In this document: piece after piece, positions 35,157-47,223 of the stretch
Numbering within the stretch: the first letter of the stretch is position 1
Layout of the letters: each line of letters opens with the position of its first letter
From: Clarkia xantiana subsp. parviflora
Lineage: Eukaryota; Streptophyta; Magnoliopsida; Myrtales; Onagraceae
Assembly (NCBI GenBank): GCA_036873135.1
Contig: JAPTYO010000009.1
Location: 21,225,756-21,289,755 of the forward strand
DNA length: 64,000 nt
Direction of reading: 5' to 3'
Translations under genes and position numbers: made by a program
Notes under the pieces: model-generated
Told to the model about the DNA's origin: nothing
The model's database searches: none
Seen by the model: the letters and a program-made list of their open reading frames with translations, nothing else

Positions 35157-36210
35157 TCACGGGGTAGTGTGTCTGCGCGACACGCGCCCTTTGAGTGCTC
35201 CGAAAACAATCAACTCTTCGATCTCAATCCTTAGCATGATGCAGTTGTTGGTGCTATGTCCCCAAGTGTTGTGGAATTTGCACCAGTGTGTAACGTCGGT
35301 TCCGAGGAACGCGTTCGGTGTCATGCGCGGATAGGGTAACTTGTTTTGCAGGATGTTAATGAACAACTCTTCAACCTCTGTGTTTAGAGGAGTGAATGCA
35401 TACTCTGCAGCATTGAGTTCGTTCCTGCCTGAACTTTGAAAGAGTATCCCCTCCTCGCTTGTGGGTGGCTTGCTCCACCCTAGTTCTTGTTCACAGCTTA
35501 TTGCTCTCTCCAGTTTTTCCTTGAGATCACTTATAGAGTAAGTGGTCCTCCAACCATACATCCTTCCGAGTAGGAGGAAGGATCGCGCATTCACGTTCAT
35601 AAAAAAACGCGTTGATCACCTCCTCCCTTGTTGCCTCCATGAGGACTGCGTTCAGCGCAAAGCGCTTGAAGTAATCCAATGTTGATTATCCATTTCTTTG
35701 TTTGACGTCCCAGACACTTTGTAGTGCAGGGACTAGCTTGTTTTTTTCCATGTATCCAGGTGCATGGAGTTGCTTAAACCTTTCTTCCTCAACTTGGCGA
35801 GTGTCTTGTGTCTCGACTATGCCCATCATTATCATGGATATGGAGAGTTGTTGCTTACGCCTTAGAGTGTTTATGTAGCACTATCGTGCTGCGGTTTGAT
35901 CGTCCAGCATCTCTCCAACATCGTTCCTTGTTGGGAACTTCATTTTTGATGTGTGGCGGATGACACAATTTCGAAGGGATTGATCTTTGTTCTCCCGAGT
36001 ATTCCATTATATTCTCCCAGGGTTTCAACCACTATGAAGTTGACATTGATTTCAAGCTTCGTCCATCCCGAGCCCAGTGTTACTGGAAGGGTGATTGTAC
36101 CTGTTATGTTCGCTTCCACCTGGGCAGCTTCAGGCTTCTTTTTTCACGTACGGGCTCAGGATGTATGTATAAGGACGGGAACGCCGCGATCCTTAAAACA
36201 CAATCCTTGA
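35157..36210 (-). pseudogene. Tat-like gypsy gag and protease remnants, rearranged
   Basis: The minus-strand frame 35600-35157 contains a zinc-knuckle-like CKFHNTWGHSTNNC followed by an IEELI motif, as in the C-terminal Gag of plant Tat gypsy elements. Upstream on that strand (about 35830-35600) are decayed capsid pieces (LVPALQSVWDVKQRNG). Further upstream (about 36140-35840) is a protease-end piece (ITGTITLPVTLG, then EYNGILGRTKINPF) that continues into KFPT...VGE-like sequence. In intact elements the protease follows the Gag knuckle; here it precedes it, so the segment is rearranged or composite. Stops and frame changes are present. Confidence 0.75.
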
Positions 36211-36224
36211 GCTAATCTACCAGT

Positions 36225-36797
36225 CCTCGACCTTGAACTCTCGAACTTCAGATCCTGCACGAGGGCAGTAACCAGCGTGGGAGAGGGGGGGAACGCTGGT
36301 TGGGCCCTGTCCGACGCTCAAGTCAAAATTTGTAGAGAGTGAAAGCCTTAGAGAGAAGTCAGAGCATCCAAAGTCCAAAATGAGGGAGTTGTTTAGAATG
36401 GGAGACCTAGGCCCCTATTTATAGGGATCCTAAGGATCATGCCCAGTTTCAAACGGCTTGATGTCGGTATGAAGGAAGACGTATACCGTCACCAAGGTGG
36501 ACTATGCATGCACCGACTTCTCGCACTTGGCAAAATAATCGGGGTGAGCGTATGAAGAAAATCGGTAATTCGGACATACCCGGATTGTTTAGCAATCCGA
36601 GACGGGTCCGGATTACCTCGGCAATCTGGGCCTCCGGATCGCCTTAGGGCAATCCGGAAGTCCTCCGGTCCGGGTACTGCGCGTATCCCGGACCGTTTTA
36701 GACTTGGGTGTCCGCGAAAGAGTTCTTTTACGGGTTTTGCGGTATTTTACGAGGCCCGAAATGTAAATACGAACCCGAATTGGACAGATATCTAACA
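36225..36797 (-). repeat. LTR of a third related element (minus orientation)
   Basis: On the minus strand it starts TGTTAGATATCTGTCC and contains the TATA-like CCCTATAAATAGGGG (about 36415). This is followed by CT-rich sequence and a C-run, the same architecture as the LTRs at 1443 and 27804. A purine tract (TGACTCGGGGGCAAG, 36798-36812 minus) abuts its start, so it is a 3' LTR with its interior to the right. The left boundary is approximate. Confidence 0.78.
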
Positions 36798-36812
36798 CTT
36801 GCCCCCGAGTCA

Positions 36813-38160
36813 AGTAGTGGTTCAAAACCCGTGCTTGACTCTTTTTAAAGATAAGATATTCGTCCAATTTAGGTTCGGTACTGACCTCAGGGGTGGCCTG
36901 TTTGTCAACTCGAGTGTTGAGATCATAAATTTGACCAACTTTAATTTTCCGCCGAACGTACCTAATCTGTTTACAGGGTTAGCGTAACGGACAATATGCG
37001 TACAACGACATGTAATTATATTCGCAATATCATGTAATGAATGAAATACTTGTAATAATAAAGAAACATGCAACGTGATAATACCATGGTATACGATGTA
37101 AACATGTAACACGTTGTCAATATGTAAATGACGACATAATAGACGGATGACATAATCATGCAATAAGCAAAACACTTAGAATAATATGGAATTGGAGAAC
37201 ATGTACGTAATCACGAAGCATGATGTGAACATAGAAAATGATGCAAACACGTAGTATGATGTAATCATGGAAAATGATGCAAACATTCAATTCATACTTA
37301 GATTATAAAAATAATCACGCGACCACCATGAGTTTGCATCATGTACGTATAAAAGTGATAACATGCATGATGATCTACGAAGCGCGTTATGCAACACAAG
37401 AGAGCATGTATGTAAAACAAGCATAGGAGAGGTGTAAGTATGCTTATACATGATACTAAGGACTTGTGTGAAAATAGATATTAGTTTAGTCCTTAACACA
37501 TGGTGTAGGCACTATTAATGAGAATTTTGAGAGAGAATACCCATTATCTTACATCCTTAATAGATAAATCCTCAAGAAGCTCTTCATTCTTGATGAAGAG
37601 GAAATTCATGGAGGTGTGAATTTGGAGTAATCACATCACATTTGACATCTATCAAGATCGAATCCGGGCAAGGAGGGGACCGAGGCGGCGCGTGAGGCAA
37701 GGGAGACGGCGCGTGAGACAGCAGCGGCGGCGCGTGAAGACGGCGGCGGCAGCGCGTGGGTCTTCAGGTGAGAGCGAGTAGCAATTCGAACTTGCTTCGT
37801 GTTGGTGGGTCCAATTTCGTACATGGTTGGACCTTTCGTGACTTTGTTTGGCCTTGATTTAGTCTTGAAATCACCATGTACCTAGCTATCATATCATGCA
37901 CACAAGGTGTTTGATAAAATGCATTAGAATACTTAGCTCCAAATCGGCCAAATTTTTTCTAAGTGCTGAAAATTTTAGAAAAGTGTAAATGAATCGTGAT
38001 ACTTCCCTTATGCATAGTGTTCATTGCCGAAATGTTGTCCCATGCCTTAATCGTTGTTTTAGCATGCTCGATATTGATGATCGGTGGTTGTATGTACATG
38101 ACCGTCAATGGTTGTATGTTGGTAATGATAGCTTAGGTAATGTACGTTGAGCGTCATGTA
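36813..38160 (+). promoter_or_regulatory. Second copy of the antisense-gene promoter and leader region (truncated element)
   Basis: The order of features matches 28441-29420: a TTGACTC-containing start, an AT-rich oligo-ATG/ACATG stretch, a leader rich in GGCGGC/GCGCGTG (37670-37765) ending in a plausible donor CTTCAG|GTGAGA, then GTGTTTGATAAAATG. The antisense coding exons are absent, so the element is truncated before them. No open frame was recognised. Confidence 0.5.
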
Positions 38161-38334
38161 TAGACTGTCGGTCATTGTCTGCAAACATGCTAAAACACTT
38201 AGAAAATATTTTAACAATATCTAATGCTTGTTACCATAGATGTTGTCATATGAGCTTTGTCGATAAGCGTCGTAGGAATGCTTAGGAGGTATTGTGTAGA
38301 AGTTGATAATAGCTACTTGATGCATGCAATCCAT

Positions 38335-38630
38335 CATTGTCGACATGTATGTACATACATGGAAACACTTAGAAAATATTTTCCCCTTGTCAACATCTAT
38401 CCTTGTCGACATGTATGTACGTACATAGAAACACTTAGAAAATATTCTTCATTTGTCGACATGTACCATTGTCGACATGTATGTACATACATGGAAATAC
38501 TTAGAAAATATTCTTCATTTATCGACATGTACCCTTGTCGACATGTATGTACGTACATGGAAATACTTAGAAAATATTCTTCACTTGTCGACAAGCATCC
38601 TTGTTGACGTGTATGTACGACATGGAATTT
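38335..38630 (+). repeat. 66-bp tandem repeat
   Basis: Five units start near 38341, 38407, 38473, 38539 and 38605. Each has GTCGACATGTATGTAC(A/G)TACAT, a near-palindrome, and then GAAA(C/T)ACTTAGAAAATATT. Open frames on both strands (SICMYVHTCRQ-like) come from the repeat. Confidence 0.88.
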
Positions 38631-39134
38631 TTTTTTTTTTTAAATGCAATGAGGTGCATGCTTGAGAATAAAAATTATACAAACAGTACTATTTAACTGG
38701 TAACCTTTACAACATAAAAAAACACGGATAAAACATGGCATGTTATAGGGGGTAAAAAATGTGTGGCTTTACTCTACAAGGTAGGTTCCACTGATAGGCT
38801 CCCGACAAGGTGGTTTCCTCCCGCTAAAAAGGGATCTCGAGACCTACACAAGCGAATGAGTTTTTCCGAGTCGTACCGGCGGAACTATCGCTCCGGTCGT
38901 ACCATACTAAACTTCCTGGGTTCCTAGCCGCCCTGGGTTTTAGGCGTTTTGGAGATTATTCTAAAGTGGTGCGTGTGCAAATTCAAACAATGTCACACAA
39001 AAAAAAGTTAGTAAATAACTCTAAAATATGTACTTGTCACACAAAAAACAAAGTTAGAATGGTGAAGATAATAAAATATAAAAACTCAAAAATCATGGAA
39101 ATAAACAAATATAATGAGCCCGAAACCTCAATCT
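38631..39134 (-). other. Truncated interior of an LTR element (minus orientation)
   Basis: It sits directly inside the primer-binding site at 39135-39154. The T-run plus GATGCATG-like unit at 38625-38690 resembles the array at 9850-10940. No Gag or Pol frame survives. Confidence 0.5.
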
Positions 39135-39154
39135 TCCCCAGCAGAGTCGCCAAA
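39135..39154 (-). other. Primer-binding site of the split LTR element
   Basis: On the minus strand TTTGGCGACTCTGCTGGGGA follows the LTR end. This TGGCGACTCTGCTGGGG form is a familiar plant retroelement primer site; the tRNA was not determined. It fixes the orientation of this LTR and of the solo LTR at 16351. Confidence 0.72.
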
Positions 39155-40889
39155 TTATCAGACCTAAGGCGATTGCGTTTTGAAAAACGCGGATTTTGAA
39201 AAGAGTCACCACTAGTTAATTAAGGCTAACTAGAAACCTAAATTACCTAGATAAATAACAGATTAAACACCTAGGTATCAAATTGGTCTACGATAAAAAA
39301 TTCGAGTTAGGGGGTTCAATTACGAATTAAAATACATGTTAATAATCTCGCCCTTTCTGTACTCAATTTACACATTTTGCCATGTTTTTCAGTTTTAATA
39401 TACTTAAGGAAAAAACTTGTACATATTAGGAGAAAACTATATTTTTTTTGTTATCAATGAGTATATATATAAGTCATATAAAAAAAATGAAAAAATAAAA
39501 ATAATAACAATAAAATTGGCGAAACAGAGAAAAACATATACATGCATATTATATATACACAATATACAATAATTATAAAACACAAATCATCCAAGAGATA
39601 CACATGCATTTAGAATATTATATTATCATATATTATATAATAATGCACACAGGTCCTAGAGCACAACACATAAAGAAACATAGTCAAAAGGTCACGTCAG
39701 TACCTGTGTTGTGAAACAACTTGACTAATCGAAGAAGACAAATCGAGCGACCGAACCGGGCTGCACTCGTGACGACTTCGTTGGCGAATTAGAGGAGCCT
39801 AGAATTGTGCAGAGCGGGCGGAGCCGGTGATGAGCAAAATGGAGTCAGATGCAGATCCAGAAGAGAGAACTGTGGACGAGAGTTGCCGAGGAAGGTCCGG
39901 TAATGTCGGAGCCGGGCTGCGACGCTGGTAGTCGGTGTAATGGAGGGGAGATCCGGCGAGATCGTAGGGTGGTGATGAGTGAGCCTGGGCATCTCATGTG
40001 GCTCGGTCGTGCTGCTGGGACGTGGTGCAGATGAAGATGACGTCCTTGATGGTGGCTCCGATGGCCAGTGGGAATGGTCGTCGAACAGGAAGAACGGGTT
40101 GATCGATTAGGCATTGAGGGGGGTTGTTGTTGGTCCCAGTCAAAAGGAAGACGAGACAACTACGGAAGGTCTGGCTAGGACGGCAGTCGTCGATGGGGTT
40201 GAACGGATCGGAGTTACGGTAAAGGATGGACAGGAAAAGCTCCAGCGGCGCGCGAGTGAGACCCCGACGGTGGTTCAGGATTAAAGGCAAGGGTAGACTC
40301 GGCGACGCAGGGCTAAGTCGGGTGGAGGGATAGCCGGTGTAGATGGCTAGAAAATGGCCAGTCGCTGGGATCCGGATAAAGGTCGGTACAAACGGACAAC
40401 CCTGTTCGGAGGTGCAGTGTGTTGTGTCTCGGAGTAACACGGTGGTGAGGTGGTAGCTCCGATGAAGATTGGTGCTCGTTTTCCTTTGGTAGCTTTGTCC
40501 TAAAACAAAGAAATTCATTATGTTAGCATCTCCGGAGCATTCATCTAATAATATTATATAAATATATGTATATATAGATTCAAGATTGATGGAAGAGAAA
40601 GGCTTGATCTATCATGTGAGAAAACATCATATCCCTATCAGTTTTCCATGCATGGTCCCCTGGAGCATCGTGTAAGATATTAGTGCCACATCCAAATAAT
40701 TTAAAAGAGCGTAGATGAATTTTACAGCATCATAACACGGCTTTTTTATTGAGTAAATGCCCAAAGTAGGTTACATATCGAATATAATTTCCAAACTAAG
40801 CTTGTTCAGAAACTAATTCCCAAAATAGGCCTCTTCATATATTTAATAATATATATTATTTAATTTGCATCCTAAAGTTTACATTATGT

Positions 40890-41607
40890 TACAAATGAAC
40901 CCTCAGTTGAAATATAATTCAAGAAAAATATGAAAATTAAGAATATTAGATGTATGAAAAAAAAATAAAAATGTAAAAAATAAATAAATAATTAACAAAA
41001 TGATGAAAATTCACATTAAAAAATAATCAAACAAACAATTTTTTTGTAGAATTTAATTTTTTAAAAATATGTAAAATTAAAGGGAAAAAATTAAATTTAA
41101 AAATAACTAAGGTTTGAAACAACTTCATATTGGCGAAAAAAAACTCTATATTGATATAAAAATTATTCATCAAGAGTATGAAAAAAAAAATATACAAACT
41201 AAAATTCATTCGTAAATTTATTCTATTTATTTTTCAAATTTAATTAGTTTGTCGATTTTTTTCATTCACTAATTTTATAAATTTAGCATGTTTTATTTAG
41301 GGTTTATGTACGCTTTCATTTTTATATTTTCATACTTAAAAAAATCATGAGTATTTAGTTTTTTTATGTTTTACATCACTATTTTTTTTTATAATTTATA
41401 TCTTTAGCATAATTTATTTTTAGAATCTTTTTCACAATTACTAATTTATTATTTTTTAGTTTATAACTTTTATATAATCACCTTTTTTTAAATATATTTC
41501 TTGTATTATATTTCAGTTTATGGTCAATTGTAACAAAATATAAACTTTGGGATGTAAACTAGAAAATATAAATGATTAAAAAAAATAGAAAAAACCTAGT
41601 TTGGGAA
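40890..41607. other. AT-rich non-coding interior of the inverted-repeat element
   Basis: No coding frame; about 80% A/T by eye. Confidence 0.4.
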
Positions 41608-41730
41608 TCTATTATTATATATGCCCAGGAAGAAAGAGAATAGCAGGCTTATTCTGGAGCTAACAACTCAGTTTTTTACAGCCAATAGGAAGATGACACG
41701 TGGCGCGCGTGCATAGAAGAATGAAAGACA

Positions 41731-42736
41731 ACTGCATCCGATTTATTCCATCCACGCCTTCCGTTTTCACGCCGCCTTCAGTTTTCTGTATTCAATTCAG
41801 GCCTACAGTTTCACGACGCCTTGACCCTTCAATTCACAACTTCAGTTTCGACGATGCCTTCAATGCTATTAACCCGAACTCCCTTCAGTTTCGCCTCCAA
41901 TGTCCCCTCAGTTCCGGCGTCTCCTCTTCTTCCCAATCCATCTCCTCTTCCGCGCCTATATGTAAGGAGACCCATCTTCTTCAGAAGCTCGACTCTGCAT
42001 AGGGGCAACGCTAGAGGTACTATGTTTTTTATGTTAACCACTTTCTCGAGAACCAAAGGCTATCATGACCGTTGTTGTTGTTTGGGTTCGAATTGGTTTC
42101 TTCCATTCAAGCCGCAACAGTACCTTCTACAACTGCTGCATTAGTGTTAGGTTTTGTGCTATTTGGCCTTCAATATCTGGTTTTGATTTCCTACAGGTTC
42201 TAATAATCAGATATGGCATCGCGGTACTCGAAAACTGCATCCGATTTATTCCATCCACGCCTTCCGTTTTCACGCCGCCTTCAGTTTTCTGTCTTCAATT
42301 CAGGCCTACAGTTTCACGACGCCTTGACCCTTCAATTCACAACTTCAGTTTCGACGATGCCTTCAATGCTATTAACCCGAACTCCCTTCAGTTTCGCCTC
42401 CAATGTCCCCTCAGTTCCGGCGTCTCCTCTTCTTCCCAATCCATCTCCTCTTCCGCGCCTATATGTAAGGAGACCCATCTTCTTCAGAAGCTCGACTCTG
42501 CATAGGGGCAACGCTAGAGGTACTATGTTTTTTATGTTAACCACTTTCTCGAGAACCAAAGGCTATCATGACCGTTGTTGTTGTTTGGGTTCGAATTGGT
42601 TTCTTCCATTCAAGCCGCAACAGTACCTTCTACAACTGCTGCATTAGTGTTAGGTTTTGTGCTATTTGGCCTTCAATATCTGGTTTTGATTTCCTACAGG
42701 TTCTAATAATCAGATATGGCATCGCGGTACTCGAAA
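41731..42736 (+). repeat. 503-bp tandem duplication of the Helitron leader and RPA start
   Basis: Copies at 41731-42233 and 42234-42736 are nearly identical. Each unit holds a pyrimidine-rich leader, a leader intron with acceptor CCTACAG, and the RPA start codon with six more codons. In the first copy the start codon runs into the leader of the second, so only the second copy opens the real RPA frame. A third, shorter, more diverged copy (about 46776-47102) precedes the RepHel gene. Confidence 0.93.
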
Positions 42737-45700
42737 TTGGGTGATCTAATAGAAGGTACCAGCAAGTGTACTATACGGGTCCGCGTGATACGGTCTTGGA
42801 CAGCCATGAATGTCAACACGGGGGTGGTATTCTCAAAGGATATGTTGCTTCTCGACGAAGAGGTAATTGAAACACTTTCCTGCTTTTCCATTTGGTCATT
42901 TACTTTTATCTCAACTTTGCAGAGCATTTTCGTTCCAGTTCTATTTGTGTTTTGATTTTCTGTCCAGTATATGAAGTAATGTCTTCTGATAGTGTAAAAG
43001 AAAATGCTTCTGTTTTCTCGAGGTTCCAGGTCTTAGATTTGGTCACTCCTTTCTCCCATGGCTTCTAAAATTGTTGCAGTCCCTAATTTTTTTTAAAATT
43101 TGATCAGTTGACAGGGACTTCAGAAAATGTAAAACACTGTTTGGAAATATAACGAATAAGTTTGGCCTAAAGTAGGACTGAAATGATACTTTCTTTAGTT
43201 CTGCAGTGAAAACTCATGGTGCTTTTTTTGTTTTTTTGCCAAAAAAAAAAACAAATGGTGATTTGAGGTACTTTTTTTTCTTAGAAAGCTCAACATACAA
43301 AGGCCAAAGGGAATGACGTTTATTATCCCTATTACTCTAATGAATTATCCCTATTACTCTAATGAAGTGAGATATGTATTATATAGATGAGCAAAGCGTG
43401 ACATTTGGCTTGTGCTAAGTCTGAGTTCTCACCTGCAAGTTTAGGTTCTATGAACTGTACTCATTCATATCTGGTCTCCTTGGATTTTCATAAAGTTATT
43501 TCTAACTTTTTCAAAGACTATAAAATTGATCCCTGCTTTTCTTTGAAGGGCTTCTGTGTGCACGCCCAAATCCCGGAACGTATAATTGAGAAATTTGAGA
43601 AGCGAAAGTCGATAGTAGATGGTCAAATTGTTCAAATTCAGCATTTCAAGGTTCGAGCTGCAATAGGATCGCATCGTCCAGTGCCGGCAGAGAAAAAAAT
43701 CCAATTCTTGCTGAATACAAACGTGTATCCAATGTCTAATGATCCAAGCCTTCATCTGATATCTGAATTGTATTTTAATTTTGCAGACTTAGACCTGATA
43801 AAATCAAGGCAGTCTAACCATTTGCTTCTAACAGGTTTTGTGTGTCTCATATAATTGTTTATTCTTAATAAATTATATATCCATCTATTTATACATATCC
43901 ATATTTATAATTTCTTCTGCATAATGATATATTTATAATTTTCTTTTCATAATGATTAATTGGTCAACTTAATTTTTGTAGATGTTATTGGCAAGCTGGA
44001 ATCGGTAAGCCCTACTAGGCACGTCGAAGCAAAAGGTGTGAACACCTTTGTCCGTGATGTGTTGTTGAAACTAAATGGGTAAGTGTATTATCCATTACAT
44101 ATTGAAATTATTTGACAAATGAAAAAAAAAATTTACATTGGATATAATAAAATCATTGTAGAGGTTCCGTAATAAGTGTAACGTTGTGGGGAAATTCGAA
44201 TGAACTGCTGCAACCCACGGCTCTTAAACAATTGCCGCATCCAGTGATAATTGCTGCTGCAGGTGTCACTGTATCTACATATCAAGGTTTCCAACACTCC
44301 TTCAAAATTTGTTTTTCCACAACATAAATATAGTTCACGTACCAATTAATGTCTTTTTGCCTTACCAGGAAATCCAACGTTGAACACAACCACAGCAACT
44401 CATTTTTACATGAATCCAGATGTCCCTGAGACAACTACATTAAAATCTATGTACATTGCTGCTGACAAATTCGTTTAGATATTGTTGCTGACATATTTTA
44501 TGCTATTGCTGCTAACAAATTCGTTTAGATTTTTTTTAAAAAAAAAACCTCATTAATTACATCGTTTTTATTTAGGTTTGAATCGGACAACCCACTTGAC
44601 TGGACGGTTGTTAATAATGGAGATTTTAAGGAGGATCGTTTAGGAATCGACAGGAATCGTACATGTTTAGCAGATATTCTTGGGATCGAATGGACACCTG
44701 ATTTCAAGGTTGCGCCCATGTTAAAGTGTTACATTGAAAATGATATTAATTTGTCCATGTTAAAGTGTTACATAGACAATGATATTAAGCTGTCTAACTC
44801 AGATTTCCATGTATTGGCAGGAAGAAAGGTATACTGTTCAGGCAACAATAAAGGCCATAGATGTTACAACAGGGTGGGCGTACAATGGTTGTGGCACGTG
44901 CAATCGAAAAATAACATATGAAGGAGGAATACTTTTTTGCCAAAAGTGTAAACAACCAGTTTCAAATGTTTCATACAGGTATTTTTATACATATCTAGAC
45001 ATATTGTTACAGAATACGTTATTCTCCTATATCTCTGACATTCATTTTAATACCTAAATCATTCATATATAGATGTTATCTTTTTAGGTACAAGGTTGTA
45101 GCAACCGTTTTTTATGATACTGCAACAGGGGAATTCACAATGTTTGACGATGAAGTTGTACAACTGATACAAATTCCTGCTCCCACAATGGTTGTACAAC
45201 AAAGTGGTGACATCCATTCGTTACCAGAGCAGTTGCAAAATCTGTACGATCGAACTTTCATCTTCGAAGTTAAAGTGACTGAGCGGAATGTATTAGAAGG
45301 ATGGAAGGGTTACACCGTCTCTAAGATTTATGAAGACAAAAGTTCAGCTGGGAAAACTGATTTACAGTCATTGAGTTTGCCGGAATCAGACAATATTCCG
45401 ACGCCAAAAAACACGGTACTGTAAACAAATTAAATACTGTTTCATCGTTTTGTTATTTTGTCTAACAAATTACGATGTACAGGATAAGAAGAGGCGCGGA
45501 CTAATATTATCCGAGAATGTTGAACAAGAAGACAATACAGCGGTAAGAAAGGTATTGTCTGTTCTATCTTCACAAGTACATTTTAATAATGATAATATCA
45601 ATAAATGTATATTTTTACAAGTATATTTTCCCCAGTCATGATTTAGGAAACTTTGATTCGATTTACAAGAATAGTAGTTTCGTTCATTGATAACTACTGA

Positions 45701-45879
45701 AAACTGTGAAGGGAAAAAAACGTCGTCAGTTGATACTGACGAAAGATGCTGATGACGGAGATGATTCCCTAAATGATTATCTAGATAATTATACGGAGGA
45801 TACTAAATCAGACAACCATACTAGCAGTGCACAGGTATATATACAACCATTCATTTTATTAAAAACTACTTTGTTGGTT

Positions 45880-45912
<33 letters not shown>

Positions 45913-46002
45913 GACACTTCTTTTAATGATAATGAAGGCTGATCTCGGTACCAACGTACATACTGGGAAGGAGTTCGCTAACAAGGATGCATCTGTTATC
46001 TA
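42716..46002 (+). CDS. Helitron RPA70-like single-strand DNA-binding protein (spliced)
   Basis: Inferred exons are 42716-42862, 43549-43834, 43981-44078, 44161-44286, 44370-44448, 44576-44709, 44821-44979, 45088-45415, 45482-45542, 45710-45835 and 45937-46002, ending in TAA; several boundaries are approximate. The protein follows the layout of replication protein A large subunits. There are OB-fold-like segments (VRVIRSWTA; IQFLLNTNVYPM), a DVIGKLE block, a VSVTLWG-like strand (ISVTLWGN) and a C4 zinc ribbon (CGTCNR...FCQKCK) in exon 7. RPA genes of this type accompany RepHel in many plant Helitrons and are thought to bind single-stranded intermediates. No in-frame stop was noticed in the exons. 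It shares a duplicated leader with the RepHel gene 1.2 kb downstream. Confidence 0.85.
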
Positions 46003-46711
46003 ATCTGTTACTGCCATCGATGCTCTATGATTTGATATTTGGATAGCGTTTTCCTTTTTAAGCCAATAATATGGACTGAGTTTGTTAACATCATTGTATG
46101 CTTTCTATTATTTCAATAAAGTTCCGTTTCCTTACTCCATTGAAAACAATGTTTCCTTATCAATAAATCATATATCAAATAAAATATGAAAATGTATCCA
46201 ATGAAAATAACAATCAGTATGCATTTTTAATTAGTCACCTGAAAATATCTCCATAACCTTAATCTACAAAACCAATATTTAATATTATTTATTATTTCTG
46301 ATACTTAATTATTTACTAATTCTCATATTTTACATGAGAACTTACCTTTATAATAAAAACATGAACAATTTCTAATATCATTTTGTACATATTGACATAC
46401 ATTAATTCTTATATATTGGGCAATAAAATTCCGTAATTTTGCTGAACTAAAAATTCGAAACTGTAACTTTGCTCGAGTGAAATTGGAAATACTAATTAAG
46501 AAAGCTTACTTCTCGGAGCTTGCTTCTTCACGGAGTTTCTCTCTGTATATGTCGCGGTCAAAAGTAACATGTTTGAGAAGCTTAGCCACTGGTGTGGATG
46601 AAGATTTTAGAGATTTCAAGGAAGCAAAATTCCCTTTTGGGCCACGAAGGCAAGGCCTAACAGTGGAATTTGTAGTCTTTCTTTTCCGAAACAGGCCAGT
46701 TAATCTATCTA
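46003..46711. other. Spacer between RPA gene and inner Helitron-like 5' end
   Basis: AT-rich. A plus-strand open frame begins at 46477 and runs through the (TTA)n tract into the leader of the RepHel gene; it shows no recognisable domain. Probably 3' flanking DNA of the RPA gene. Confidence 0.4.
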
Positions 46712-46713
46712 TC

Positions 46714-46762
<49 letters not shown>

Positions 46763-47102
46763 GCCCAGGAAGAATGAAAGACAACTGCATCCGATTATTC
46801 CATCCACACCTTCCGTTTTCACGCCGACTTCAGTTTTCTGTCTTCGATTCAGGCCTTCAGTTTCACGACGCCTTGACCCTTCGATTCACAACTTCAGTTT
46901 CGACGATGCCTTCAATGCTATTAACCCGAACTCCCTTCAGTTTCACCTCCAATGTCCCCTCAGTTCCGGCGTCTCCTCTTCTTCCCAATCCATCTCCTCT
47001 TCCGCGCCTATATGTTAGGAGACCCATCTTCTTCAGAAGCTCGACTCTGCATAGGGGCAACGCTAGAGGTACTATGTTTTTTATGTTAATCACTTTCTCG
47101 AG
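46712..47102 (+). promoter_or_regulatory. (TTA)n microsatellite, possible inner Helitron 5' end, and third leader copy
   Basis: TCTATTATT follows an A at 46712 and expands into about a dozen ATT units (46716-46756). Then comes ATATATGCCCAGGAAGAA, the same words as the outer 5' end at 41608-41634. The next 330 bp repeat the leader of 41731-42060. RepHel expression probably starts from this copy, so both Helitron genes would share one promoter type. Confidence 0.72.
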
Positions 47103-47223
47103 AATTCGAACCAGGAGCTATCATTCAAGTTATTCTTTCATGTTTTCTTCATTTATTTCATACAAACCATTATTTTTCCAGAACAAAACAACTCCTTTCT
47201 ACCTGCATTCAGTAGTGATTACT

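Noticed and set aside
41700..42647. Repeated open frames of 75-146 codons in the Helitron leader
   Set aside because: They arise from a tandemly duplicated pyrimidine-rich leader, which also gives reverse-strand frames. The actual RPA start is at 42716.
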